Source: Acanthacorydalis orientalis (Eukaryota; Arthropoda; Insecta; Megaloptera; Corydalidae). Taken from it: a stretch of DNA of 64,000 nucleotides. A program made the position numbers and the translations under genes. The notes under the pieces are model-generated. The model was not told where the DNA came from. It ran no database searches and saw nothing but the letters and a program-made list of their open reading frames with translations. Below are positions 34,786 through 45,825 of the stretch, piece after piece. The stretch spans positions 47,565,162-47,629,161 of the forward strand of contig CM068315.1 of NCBI GenBank assembly GCA_034766995.1, in the 5' to 3' direction. How positions within the stretch are numbered: the first letter of the stretch is position 1; each line of letters starts with the position of its first letter.

Positions 34786-37700
34786 ATCAGTGCAAAAGTT
34801 CGTATACGATTTTGTTACGAAATTGTTAGTTTTAAGACAAATTACAATTGAGACTAGTGCCGCCCTGTGTTTGAAAAAATGTATGTGACAGATATAGTGG
34901 CAGCAAATAGTGTAGTCGTCACACACTTGAATAAATTACAGTGATTTATTGCACACAAGATAGAATATAAACATTTAAAAACTAAATATATAAATTATCA
35001 CGTTCCTGCCGGGATCATCCCACAGGTCACGTACCTAAATAAAGTACAATATATTGCAGGACAGAATATAAACAGTAGAATAGAACGCAAGTTAAGTGCT
35101 AGTCGTGTAACAGTGCACCACGGCTGATCAACAATATAAATATTCAAATACAGTCCACTTGTTATTCTTGTTATTCCAACTATTATTGTTATTAGCATTC
35201 GTTACAGATTTGAAATTGAAAATCAGGCGATATTTTTTTTGCAGAAAAAGATTTTATTAATCAGTTATGTATTTACCATCGTTTTCTGCAATCATTTTCC
35301 GACGCTCAGGCAGCTGCTGGATTCCTCGTTCGTAAAAGCTGCGCGGTTTTTCGGCAAAAAAGGCGGTGAGGTGGTTTTTGATGGGCTCCACGTTGTCACA
35401 TTTTTTACCGTTTAAACTGTTCTGCAGCGACCGGAACGATTGATAATCTGAAGATACAATGTCTGGAGAATACAGTGGATGCAATATGATTTCCTATTTC
35501 AACTGCCTCAGTTTTTGCAGAGTCAGTTTTGCTATATGTGGTTTTGCTTTGCCGTGTTAGAAGATGACTCCCTTGCGATTGGCCAAAATTGGACGCTTTT
35601 CTTTAATTGATTCATTCAGTTTGGTTAGTTATTGACAATACTTCTCCTTAGTAATCGTTTCGCTCCATGGGAGCAGCTCAAAATAAACAACACCTTTGCA
35701 GTCCCACCAAATGCACAGCAACACCTTTATCGGATACAAACTAACTTTGGAGACTGGTTCTACCCCTTCATTCGCTTGTTTCCATGTTCGTCTATGTCGA
35801 ACGTTGTTGTACATGATCCATTTCTCATGGCCAGTCACCAACCGATCCAAAAAAGGTACTTTGTTGAGGCGTCCAAGCAAAGAAACTGCCGAAGGGATGC
35901 GATCACACTTGTTTTTTCAGACAACAAGTACGGCAGCGTATAGAGCTTCAACGCGAACCGCAGCTTCATTAAATGCCGAAATGCAGCCAATCTGTGGATG
36001 TTGAGTGTAAAGGCAACCTCTTCCGTTGAAATTCACGAGTTATTGTCAACTAAAGGGTGCACAACATCGTTGAGCGGGATTGATCTTCGAGGTTAAAATC
36101 ACTAAATCGAAATTTAGCAAACCATTTCTTCACAGCTGAAAGTGATGGTGCATGGTCCAAACAAACCTCCCGAATATTTTTTATTGCCGCGCCAACGGTT
36201 ACCCCTTTCCGAAACTCGTACAACATAACGTGACGAAAGTGTATCTTTTCGTTGTCCATTTTCAAAAATTTTGCTTGAACACAAATTAAGTCGAAACCAA
36301 TTCGTCTAATGCTAATATGACATCTTTGACTGTCATCTTTCAAACGATATATAACATGAATATATTTCAACCACGAGTGCCCCCAAGCGGAACTCTTAAC
36401 ACCACCTATTGAATCGTTACGTCTTTTACACTGATCCAATATATATATATATATATAATGTTCTGTATCTTGGCACTCTGAGATGATGACGTTATCATCG
36501 AAATGCGCTTAAGCGATAATTTACTGAATACTTTTGACAAAAAAAAGTGTGTGCGGTTTGTAAAGTGAAAAAATAATTCATTTGTGAAAGATACTGCATT
36601 ATATATATTATACAGGATATAGTAAATGTTTTATTTCGATTATTTTATTTATCTTTTTTATGTATGCTACGAACTTCTAATGAAAATAAACACTGCCGCT
36701 TTTTAATGTCGATTGATTGAACATCGTCTGAACTTTCAGTTATTGTAGGTACAATTATAGCATCAACGATTTGACCTGGCTGAACTAGAATTGAACCGTC
36801 ATTTAATTCCGGAAAATCAGTTGTATCATGAACAAATACCTAAATGTAAATAAATATATTCATATATATATATAAAGGTTATATATATATATATATATAT
36901 TATATATGTATATATATATTAAATTCGATTATATATTTGTAATATTATATCAAATATATGAAGAAGTTTACTTGAACACCAAATTCTGAAAAAATGGGTG
37001 ACATGTACTCTAAAGGTTCCACATCAATGACAAGTTTTAATGCAACAACTTGACCAGCACCGCTAACATGTAATAATTCTACTTTATCATCATTTTCTTC
37101 GAGATCTTCGGTTTCAAGTTCGCGATATCTAGAAAGAGATTTTTGTTTTCTTTTCAGAAATATTGACATCAATAATGAAATAAGTTTTCAGTTGTTATTA
37201 TATATATATATATATTAGGTAACCAATAAAGTTCTGTCTTTGTAATAACATACAAAAATTCCAAGAATTGTTAACACTTGTTATCAGATAAAATTCCAAG
37301 AATTGTTTATCAGTTATGTTAGCATGTGTTTTACTGTTAATTGTTGAATGAATCTCAAACTGTTCACTTTAATTTAAAAAATAATTCTAACCGTAAAAAA
37401 TGTATGTGATAAACAGTTTAATAATGAAGAAGAATTAAAAATGGAGGTGTCTACATTTTTTGAAAATAAAAATAATCAGTTTTATAAAAATCGAATTTAT
37501 AAATTATCTTCTCGCTGGGAAAGGGTTGCTCAATGCGAAGGTGGATATTTTGATGAATAAAGTTATTTTATATAAAAATACACAAGTGTTTTTTTCTCGA
37601 TTCAAAAACGACAGAACTTTTTTGGTTACCTGATATATATATATATAATGCATATCTTCTATATGTGTGTGCATACAATACTTACGAATCGAACTTTTTT

Positions 37701-40162
37701 AGGACACCGTGATAATTGAACGCACAACAAAACCCAGAAGCAGTTTTTTTCAACTGCATAATTTCTGAACACGTTTTGATTTCGCCAAGCCACTTACATG
37801 ATTTCAATAGTTTTTCACACGGTTGTGCCAACTACAAACATTTAATAAACAATAATATTTTTTATAATAAAATAAATATCACTAATAACAATAAACTCAG
37901 TCTATATATTCCAAATTTTTAAAACACAGGGTACTTCACACATACTTCAAGCATTAGTTTGTCTGTCGTGTAATTCATATTCATCAATGCTTGTGTAATA
38001 TTTGCAAAATCGTATTTAACAGAATCGTAATTAATCAACGCTGAAAGCATCGCAATATATTTTCCTATTTCTTCTTCATCGAATCCGAGACGTTTTCTAA
38101 AATGATTTATAAATATTCAAACCATTTATTAAACTCAGATGTACACAATAGATTTATATACATATATTATTCTTAACCTAGCGTATTCGAATTCAAAACT
38201 CTTTACCTTTTTTATTATTGAAAAATAATTCTTAATTTCATATGAGTTATTGTTTTACTTTCGCATATCAAATATAATAAACAACAATAAAACTAGTCTT
38301 GTAAGTTTTTAAAACGTGGAAAATGAATAACGGGCAAATATAAATTATTTACCAGAAAACACTAATATTAAATCTAAATAACAAATTAATATTGTATGAC
38401 GAGAATGTTTTCGATGGTTTTCAACGACTTAACATCAATTAACGCTCTCATAGTTATACAGAAAGTAATTTGAGTACAACAACAATAACGGACATACAAG
38501 AATGTTTGAATGAAAAATTTAAAGTTTTTTTCTAAAAGAGCCAGAAGAGTGTATTTCAATTTATTATTATCGTAGGGTAATAATAAAGCTTTTGTTATGA
38601 TATAGTGTTCAAAAATAATTTAATGAAGTGGTATTGTAAACAAAATTAGTAACGAGAAAGACTAAAATCTGTTCATCTAAAAGAATAATATTATGAATCA
38701 TTTTTTTCAAAATATTTAGGACTCATTTTACTTAATACCAAACGATAGAAATGTAAATTTATATATGCGAAATTCTGTTATATACATTTAGATGCAATAT
38801 TATTTAATAAATTTACAAAAACCTAACTTTTACTCGAAATAATGTAAACTTCACTGAAATACAATTTCTCAGTAAACTACGTTGTTTCATGATGATGCGA
38901 AACGCACCGATTCTTATTAACAGGATAAAAGATGATTTATGTACAAAAATAAATAAAAAAATAAAAAAATGGTGGTTATCTATATACATAACCGCATGAT
39001 TTTACATAGAATTACGTCGGGTTAGAGAAGTGAAAATGTTTTAATTTATTAAAAAAAATACAAAAATGAATATCGGATGGAATTTTGAAAACTCTATCCG
39101 CAGATATTTTAGTTTTTATCGTACGATAAAGATTTTTAATGCTGACAACGTGAAAATAGATGTTCAAATTTTCAAGGTCATAACTTTTAATCTAATTAAC
39201 GGATTTTAATAAATGAAGCATTTTTAGTTTCTGATATTCTTTAGCTGTTAAACATTTTTGATCCTATGTGAATCGGTTGAACGGATGCGGCGTACTGAAC
39301 ACGAACCTGCGTTACAGCATTTGGTAACGCTATCACCGCTAACATAACACCCTGTTCAATGAAACTAACGACTTAGTTCTACGTCAAAATTAAATAAATC
39401 ATTTCACAATATTTTGAAGGCAATTCATATAATTAAAATGCTACGGAAGTACTGATTAATCAACCTAAGAATAAATATAGAAATAAAAGAAAGCTATGTT
39501 AGTGTGCGGAATCGTGAACATATAAAATATTTTATGGAAGTACAATTCAAATATTACTTTCATTAAATTATGATTCGATAAAAAAATAATCAACATTAAC
39601 GAAAATGTATTATTTTAATTAAGAAAGTTAATTAACTGCTATATAGACTGATTCATTCGTTTCAATGATAAAAGATGATACAGTCTACGAAAACGTCTAA
39701 TCCTAATAAAGTAGTTTCTTTGTAAAACTGTATTTGTTTTAAATCGAATGTAAATATTCAAATAATTAGCAAGCATGCATTGCTTTCGGTTCAAAAAATA
39801 CACACAAAATATACTTACAACTTTTCTATTAAAGGCATCGCTGCTGGTTTGTACACTTTATTAATATTACAAACTGATACACCGGGAAATGGAACTTCAT
39901 ATATTGGATGATTCGTTGTTTCAATGCTCATTACAGTCGGACTTGATTCAAATCTGTACCACTGCATGTAAATAAGTACTGCGGATACAGTAACTCCGAT
40001 CACACAAATCAAAAACCACGTAATTCTTTCACATAAACTTGTATTGGATTCCGTAATGTACTTAAATCCATGCATTGTAGTTTTCTCACAGTATTGTTCC
40101 ATAAGATGCATCATTTTCTTACATGTACATTTGATACGACGTTTCTTTGAATTTGATTTCAT
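31080..40162 (-). CDS. ppk: Pickpocket-like DEG/ENaC sodium channel subunit
   Basis: Eleven minus-strand exons join in phase to 561 aa: 39,819-40,162; 37,946-38,096; 37,686-37,831; 36,972-37,128; 36,675-36,839; 34,315-34,426; 34,202-34,255; 31,810-31,959; 31,589-31,643; 31,392-31,498; 31,080-31,324. TM1 is about residues 47-66 ([20 protein letters not shown]), followed by PFPGVSVCN. The extracellular part holds [45 protein letters not shown] and [17 protein letters not shown]2 (about 483-509) has the family pattern [12 protein letters not shown] with a GxS selectivity-filter motif. These channels are homo- or heterotrimers gating Na+ in sensory or epithelial membranes; the exact subfamily is not assigned. 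Splice sites are GT-AG, but exon 5 uses a weak donor, GTTCGT. Introns 3, 5 and 7 carry transposon relics. The frame is intact, so the gene is likely functional. Confidence 0.93.
31674..31755. repeat. (TA)n microsatellite in ppk intron 8
   Basis: About 82 bp of TA inside the 166-bp intron between ppk exons 8 (31,810-31,959) and 9 (31,589-31,643), so half of that intron is microsatellite. Confidence 0.92.
31975..32020. repeat. (TA)n next to the ppk exon 8 acceptor
   Basis: The array ends only about 15 bp from the acceptor AG at 31,960-31,961, where a polypyrimidine tract would normally lie. Its other end abuts the Tc1-like MITE at 32,020. Confidence 0.9.
32020..32272. mobile_element. Tc1-like MITE, about 250 bp, TA flanked
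   Basis: The left end is CACTGACCAAAAAGTTTATT followed by AGCACAGTT. The right end, read in reverse, is CACTGGCTAAAAAAATATT followed by AGCACAGTT. The terminal repeats are about 30 bp and imperfect and are flanked by TATA. The CACTGGCCAAAA-type end is typical of Tc1-like elements. The interior is AT-rich with no coding remnant. It lies in ppk intron 7. Confidence 0.82.
32908..34148 (-). mobile_element. Tc1/mariner-superfamily element in ppk intron 7
   Basis: The ends GTGTTTTCCAATAAGAACTC and, reversed, GGTTTTCCAATAAGGATACA are inverted repeats of about 28 bp with mismatches. The 1.24-kb element contains a broken transposase on the minus strand. Its right end lies about 53 bp from the donor of ppk exon 7 (34,202), so it nearly touches coding sequence. 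Exact end bases and target duplication are uncertain. Confidence 0.85.
33011..34042 (-). pseudogene. Broken IS630/Tc1-type transposase (HTH plus DDE)
   Basis: Read on the minus strand from an ATG at 34,042, the protein begins [20 protein letters not shown], a helix-turn-helix start. In-frame stops interrupt it near 33,940 and 33,900. It continues with [45 protein letters not shown] and [16 protein letters not shown]. After a frameshift it ends [20 protein letters not shown], with a PLDYFLWG catalytic-end motif, then a basic C-terminus. This pattern matches insect Tc1/mariner-superfamily proteins with the [16 protein letters not shown] signature. Stops and frameshifts show it is inactive. Confidence 0.85.
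34783..36439 (-). mobile_element. mariner relic in ppk intron 5, interrupted by a solo LTR
   Basis: The ends TTGATCAGTGCAAAAGTTCG and TCTTTTACACTGATCCAA match the copy in tilB intron 5. The minus-strand transposase is decayed. I read [20 protein letters not shown] and [17 protein letters not shown] near the N-terminus, [18 protein letters not shown] around the first catalytic aspartate region, and [20 protein letters not shown] at the C-terminal catalytic motif. Without the 394-bp LTR and its target duplication it would be about 1.26 kb, a normal mariner length. It sits within (TA)n at both ends. Confidence 0.87.
34813..35206. mobile_element. Solo LTR, 394 bp, with 5-bp target duplication
   Basis: The insert starts TGTTACGAAATTG and ends AGCATTCGTTACA, so it has the TG...CA ends of an LTR and a short imperfect terminal inversion (TGTTACGAA/TTCGTTACA). 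GATTT flanks both sides (34,808-34,812 and 35,207-35,211). The sister mariner at 25,489 has a single uninterrupted GATTT at the same place, which shows the empty site. No internal retrotransposon coding remains, so it is a solo LTR left by recombination. A 5-bp duplication fits BEL/Pao or Gypsy types; the family is not resolved. Confidence 0.85.
37215..37633 (+). mobile_element. Internally deleted mariner derivative in ppk intron 3
   Basis: The ends TTAGGTAACCAATAAAGTTC and, reversed, TCAGGTAACCAAAAAAGTTC are inverted repeats. Plus-strand codons 37,405-37,560 encode the last ~50 residues of a mariner transposase, including [15 protein letters not shown] and [18 protein letters not shown], ending in TAA. 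The DD34D core is gone. It lies between ppk exons 4 and 3 and is antisense to the gene. Confidence 0.85.
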
Positions 40163-40281
40163 AACTGATATTTCAAAGATTAGAAAATACTTTTATAAAG
40201 ATATGTATCTAATACGGGTATGATTACTTTTGTAATTTTTTATATAAAATATGCTTGTTTAAGCAGATTGCCTAAAATAAC

Positions 40282-40283
<2 letters not shown>

Positions 40284-40358
<75 letters not shown>
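40284..40358. repeat. (TA)n microsatellite upstream of ppk
   Basis: Near-pure TA of about 75 bp, roughly 120 bp upstream of the ppk start codon at 40,162, in what should be the promoter or 5' UTR region. Confidence 0.93.
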
Positions 40359-40361
<3 letters not shown>

Positions 40362-43197
40362 TATACATATATGTAAAAAAATATATAAATCTATTATCAA
40401 ACTTCATAAAATATTCTAAAATGCAAATAAATCTCATTTTCATATTTTGTAACCCCTTGCTTTCTAGATAATTGGTCGAACTATCTGCGAGTATTAATTC
40501 TGAAATAATGTACTCACTTCTAAACCCAAATAACTTTTTTTTATGATTTTTTTGAATAAACTATTGATTTTTGGCATTGTTTGGAAAGGAGTACTCGTAG
40601 GATAACTTTCTAAAATGATGTTCAGTAATTTAAATTCAGCATGTGATTATTTAGCCTTGAAAGATCAAGCACTATACCTCGAAAAATAATTGTAATTTCT
40701 ATAGCCCAGTTAATGTTATGTTTACACCGACATACAAACAGTCGAGTTTTTATTAACTAAAATGAATATGATTTTTACTCATGCACGATTATTATATTTA
40801 AAGAATTTATTATTATTATTAAGTCTTATTTAATTAATTACTGTTTATAACTAAATTATTTTCATAAATGTATTACATCACCCCAAATAGCATACATGTT
40901 TGTTTATAAAAATATACACTAAGAATTTGAGAACATTTTGATACAAGAAAATGCATTACTTGAGAAATAATTAGTCCGTGAAGTTTATTTTAATCGTTTT
41001 TAAGATATAACTGAATTAAAATTTAAATAATTAATTTAATTGCTTTTTTCCTGATGTTCAAACATGCAATTTATTTATTTTATCCATAATTTAATTTATA
41101 AATCATAAAATTATATGAGAAATGCCTCAGACGTTATTTATTTTCTAAGTTATTTTTTAATACTGTTATTTACAAAAAATTATTAGCCTTCAAGGGTTTG
41201 TATTTTATTGTTAATTTTTAATAAATGTAGTTGTTGATATCATTAAAAACATATTTGATTACAAATACATGTTTAACAAAAATTATATTCTTTTTGATTC
41301 GGTTAGTATATTTATTACAATGATCATTAAAAATAACGAAAGAATAAATTATTATTAAAATAACGAATTCTTTTACATGTACTACCTATTGAAACAGACA
41401 AAAAAGAAATACAAGAATTATTCGTTATGCTAAAGAGATTAATACCAATATATATATTTTTTAATTTTAGATGTAATTAAATATAAACATTGCAGCTAAA
41501 GTTTACAATAGGAATAAATAATTTGTGCCAAGATTTCATATTAACACAAACTTTCAGTTTTAAATAGCCATGTTATCAAATGACAATTTATTAGTAGAAA
41601 AAAGAAATATACCGAAAGGACAGACTTCATCAATTATACTAATATGTTAGGAACAAAATAGGTCAATCGCAAATTGACGAAATATTATAAAGCTGAAAAT
41701 CAATTTACTTGATTTGAATGAAATATCTTTTGTAAACATTTTAAGATTGACGGCATTATTGGATTAAGAAATTTGTAGAAATAAGTGAAGTATATATATT
41801 AGTGCATGTATATATGTATATATATATATACAATATGAACAGAACATAATTTATTCTCCGATTATAAAAATGTAAAGCACTTTATTTTAATTTATTGAAA
41901 TTAATAATGACTATATAATTTTCTGTTCATATTATTGTTGAGCAATCGAAGAAATTAATTTTATTCAACATAAAATAATATAATTTGTTATTCTGACTAT
42001 ATTTTCGTATAAATTTAGATCTAAAGAATATGATTTTCACATTATAAAAATTGTATCTACCGTGTAATTATTTTGTATTTTGTCCCATTAATAGCACTAC
42101 TAAAATATTTATAAATTTTAGTCACTTCTTCTTTGATTTGTTAAGGATTTTTCTGTTTACTATATTTTGACATGCAGTACAAAACATGTGTTCTTGTTAA
42201 TAACGTAATGTATTAATGTAATTCGTTTAGGTTAGTAAGTTAATTACATTTTTCCAAAAAAATCTAATAAATCGTTTTTAATTTATAATTGATGAATGAA
42301 TGTATAGTTATAATTTGATATATTTCAACTCTTTATCAGTTCAGATGTAACCCATTTACCTATTAAATGAAAGCAAATACATTGTTTTAATTGCTATTTA
42401 TTTTACCAATACAGCTAATGAAATTTGTCTGCTTTATTTAAATACGAGACCAGCTTTTAACTCCTCAATACAAACAGTAAATTGATGTAGATTTTATCAT
42501 CTGTAGATTATCTGCTCATGTAAACATTTACTTAATTCAAAAATCATTTATCATTTTATATTTAAAAAAATATTTTATACATTTATAAATATTTATTTCC
42601 ATGGACAATTTTTCAAATAATTACTCAGTTATATACTGTTACAAATTATGAATGGAAAATTATTGTTATTCGTAGTTTTTCCGTCGCATAACATCTTTAT
42701 AAGTATTAATGGATGAATTGACAATCAAAATGTGCACATTTCGATTTACAACTCAACTATAGTGGTTCATTACGTTTTTTCATTGAAAACATTTAAAGGC
42801 ATATTAATATTATTTTCTAGCGCTTGTTAAAGCATTTAAAATTGGCATCGACTGACAAAGAATTAAAACACGCATATTTTAACATGTAACTCAAATATGT
42901 TTCATAATATGAAAATTTTATAGACCAAATCGATACACGTTTATTTTGATATGGATTGGTGGTGATATTAATTTCTGCTTCTAAACTTTTTTCTGTCATA
43001 GATGTCTTCAACCAAAATTTACCCTCATGTTCATTTTGTTTCTTATCTAATAGTTAGTTCCTTTTTTGTTCTTTTACTCAACGTGTAAAAAAATGTTAAA
43101 ATCTCAGTATTCTTCCACATAATGTATTCCCAACATAATGTTTTGAACTATTTTATACTATTCTGCATTTAATCATTTTTTGACCAAAAACGTATTT

Positions 43198-43226
43198 CAT
43201 ATATATACATATACATATATATATAC

Positions 43227-43297
<71 letters not shown>

Positions 43298-43393
43298 TAT
43301 ATATATACATACATATATATATATACACACATATACATATACATACATATATATATATATATACGATATATATATCTATATACATACATATTT

Positions 43394-43424
<31 letters not shown>

Positions 43425-43425
43425 G
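43198..43425. repeat. Compound (TA)n/(TACA)n microsatellite
   Basis: About 230 bp of TATATACATA-type repeats, the longest microsatellite in the gene-bearing part. Open frames on both strands here read only YIYIYI-like peptides. Confidence 0.93.
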
Positions 43426-44118
43426 TAACTCATTTTTAATCACTTGCAAACTGTTTTAGAACCATAAATCTGTTTTTTATCAGATCATTTTACATTTGAA
43501 TAAATCATGAAATAGAAAGTAAAAACACATATAATATTTAAAACATTCAACTTTATAAATTACTTTTTTTATTATTGATTCAAAAATATAATAAATATTT
43601 ATTTTGAATAAAATTTGTATGTAATATCAATAAATTATAGTGGAAAAATTTGATTTAACATTTTCTTTCATATGTTATTAAAAAAATTAACTAAAAGTAA
43701 TTAATATATATGAATACTTGTTATACTGGTTTGTAGATATTTCATGTTGCAGTTTTCTATTTGGAAACTATAAACAAACACATTTTATGAAAAAGAATTG
43801 ACAATTAATTCATAATTAACAAAGAAATGTTTTGACTTTATTCATTTCAATTATTAAATATTTACAACAATATTAAATAGTTATGACAATCAAGAATGTA
43901 CCACAAAATTTTATTGTATGTTTTCAAATTAAAGAAACATAAAATATTTTTATAACTGATCATTCTTAACAAATAAATATTGTATAAATGATGGAACTGA
44001 TTCACCTGCATCCAATGCTTTTAAATTAGTGTTCTCTACAAACGGACAAATCTTTCTACATAGTCACAACATTACAATGTAAAACTTATCATTACTGTTT
44101 TTAAAATTTTTCTATTCA

Positions 44119-45484
44119 TTATTTTTGTGACGGTGGTTTAAAAGCAATTTTTCGGCTCTTCATCACAGACCATTTGTGACGCTTCAAATAGTATGCGAGA
44201 GATCCAATTAAGGCAAAATAACCAATAACTTTAAGAGCCATTATTTTTCTATCGTCATGCTCCGGCTCAGCAGCCCATTTCAAAAATGTGGACACGTCCT
44301 TTGCTAATTGACTGGCAGTAGCTGGAGTCCCATCGGAATATTCCATAACTTCATTATACAACGCTTGAGCCATAGATATCGCACCTCCAGGGAAATACGG
44401 ATTAAAGTATTGTCCATCTCTTAAAACAATACCAGCAGGAGGATCACAATAGCCAGTCAATAATGCAAAAATGTAATCTTCTCCTCCATGTCTAGCTGAT
44501 GTAATATAACTCAAATCAGGCGGATATGCTCCATTATTTGCAGCACGTGCTGCTTCTTCATTTGGATATGGATTTGGAAAATAATCCGAAAGTTTTCCTG
44601 GTCTCATATACATATTACCAGCCTCGTCAGGTCCATCTTGTATTTGAACTTCTTCAGCTTCAGCTTTCGCTTCTGCCTCGGTATGCGATACTCCGATGAG
44701 GTTACGATATGCAATATATCGCATTGAATGACATGCAGCGCATACTTGTTTATAAACTTCATAACCGCGGCGAATACTAAAAATATTTATAGCTTCTATA
44801 TGACAAAAATAAATTATTTACATAACATTTTTAATTTTCTAACCTTGCATGATCAAGAGATGAAAATATTCCACTATGACTCCAAGGATTTTTTGGTGGA
44901 TGTAATTCTAATTCTGAAGCTTTTACAGATTGATCTAATGCATACATTAATGTGCCTACTCCACCACCTAAAATTCCTAAGCCAGTCAAAAGCTAACAAA
45001 TAAAAGTACTATTAGTTCTGCAATTAATAAGATATAATATGAAAACATTTTAACTTACAGTTTTTCGGCTTCGTGTCCACTCACGTGTGGTTGAGAAATG
45101 ATTGACCTGCAAATTCATCAACTTCTGTTTGAATATGTTATGTAATACATATAAGTAGTCAACTCGTATATATTAATAAGCACAACATTTATACCTATAT
45201 TAAATTAAATTTTAATAGTAAACTGAATAAATACTTCGTTTCAAAACAAGTAAAATAAAAGATTTCGTATATTTCAATAGAAGATCTCAGAATCATCTCA
45301 TCAGAATATTTACAATAAAAATTAGATAAAATTTAATATAATAGTAGTATTTTCAAATAACGGTAGACTTATAATAAATAATAGTATTAATTACGACTTA
45401 ATACTTTCATACCTGATGTAATAAAGTATTATTATTTGTTTTTAAGAGCCTTGCTCCGCAAATCCGACTTACTGTCGCCGCCAT
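44119..45484 (-). CDS. Cyt-c1: Cytochrome c1, heme protein, mitochondrial
   Basis: Four minus-strand exons join to 308 aa: 45,413-45,484, 45,059-45,106, 44,844-44,992 and 44,119-44,776. It is the c-type heme subunit of complex III and passes electrons from the Rieske protein to cytochrome c in the intermembrane space. The N-terminus is a basic, hydroxylated presequence ([14 protein letters not shown]), then a hydrophobic sorting segment ([19 protein letters not shown]). The heme motif is VCAACH with Cys102, Cys105 and His106; the axial Met is likely Met225 in [11 protein letters not shown]. Family blocks include [20 protein letters not shown] and [14 protein letters not shown]. The C-terminal anchor is [20 protein letters not shown]. 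The ATG precedes the presequence in a good context and 341 bp separate it from the divergent tral gene. The donor after exon 3 is GTTAGA; others are standard. Confidence 0.97.
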
Positions 45485-45825
45485 GTCGTTAGCCGAAGAC
45501 TGAAGTTTGTTAAGAGGTTTAATCAAGTATTTTATATGAAAACATAAACAGTAATATAAAATATCGGTACTTCATAAAGTACACTTTAAAAATTATTATT
45601 ATACGAAATATAAATTAAAGTTTTACTTTATTCTAATAAAACTATAACTAATTTTTGGTTTCATAGACGACATCTGGTGATATAAAATGATGCTACGTCA
45701 TTTCTCCCAGCTGTTTTAGTACGCCATTCTAAATATTATATCGAAGAACGGAACGGATGCATACAGAAGTGATTTTAATTCGGTGATTATCGTATCCATC
45801 CACGGATAAGTAACATTTAATCAAG
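45485..45825. promoter_or_regulatory. Shared bidirectional promoter of Cyt-c1 and tral
   Basis: The two start codons lie 341 bp apart, head-to-head, so both 5' UTRs and core promoters must fit here unless there are remote 5' exons. The segment has no (TA)n and no transposon. A relatively GC-richer part with CTCCCAGCTGTTTTAG and GAACGGAACGGATGC lies at about 45,700-45,760. No clear TATA box was singled out. Inference from gene spacing. Confidence 0.65.

Larger units (their letters stand above)
34570..36595. mobile_element. Foldback element split by a mariner
   Basis: The left arm (about 34,570-34,728) contains TTTCACAAATGAAT, CATAAACCGCAAACATTTTT, TTCAATAAATTATTATTAAT and CAAAGCGCAAAGATACAG. 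The right arm (about 36,466-36,595), read in reverse, contains TTTCACAAATGAAT, ACAAACCGCACACACTTTTT, TTCAGTAAATTATCGC and AGAGTGCCAAGATACAG in the same order. Between the arms are (TA)n at 34,744-34,782, the mariner at 34,783-36,439, and (TA)n at 36,441-36,458. Related arms occur at about 55,640-55,860 and 60,755-60,850. It fills most of ppk intron 5. Confidence 0.7.
40163..44118. other. Intergenic AT-rich spacer between ppk and cytochrome c1
   Basis: About 4 kb with no supported gene. It should hold the ppk promoter at its left and the cytochrome c1 3' UTR at its right (TTTATT, the reversed polyadenylation hexamer, occurs near 43,837 and 43,911). It contains (TA)n at 40,284-40,358 and a compound TA/CA tract at 43,198-43,425. 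A 64-codon minus frame at 42,817-43,011 shows no recognisable domain. Confidence 0.6.

Noticed and set aside
42817..43011. Minus-strand 64-codon ORF between ppk and Cyt-c1
   Set aside because: Short, no domain, no neighbouring exon that fits.
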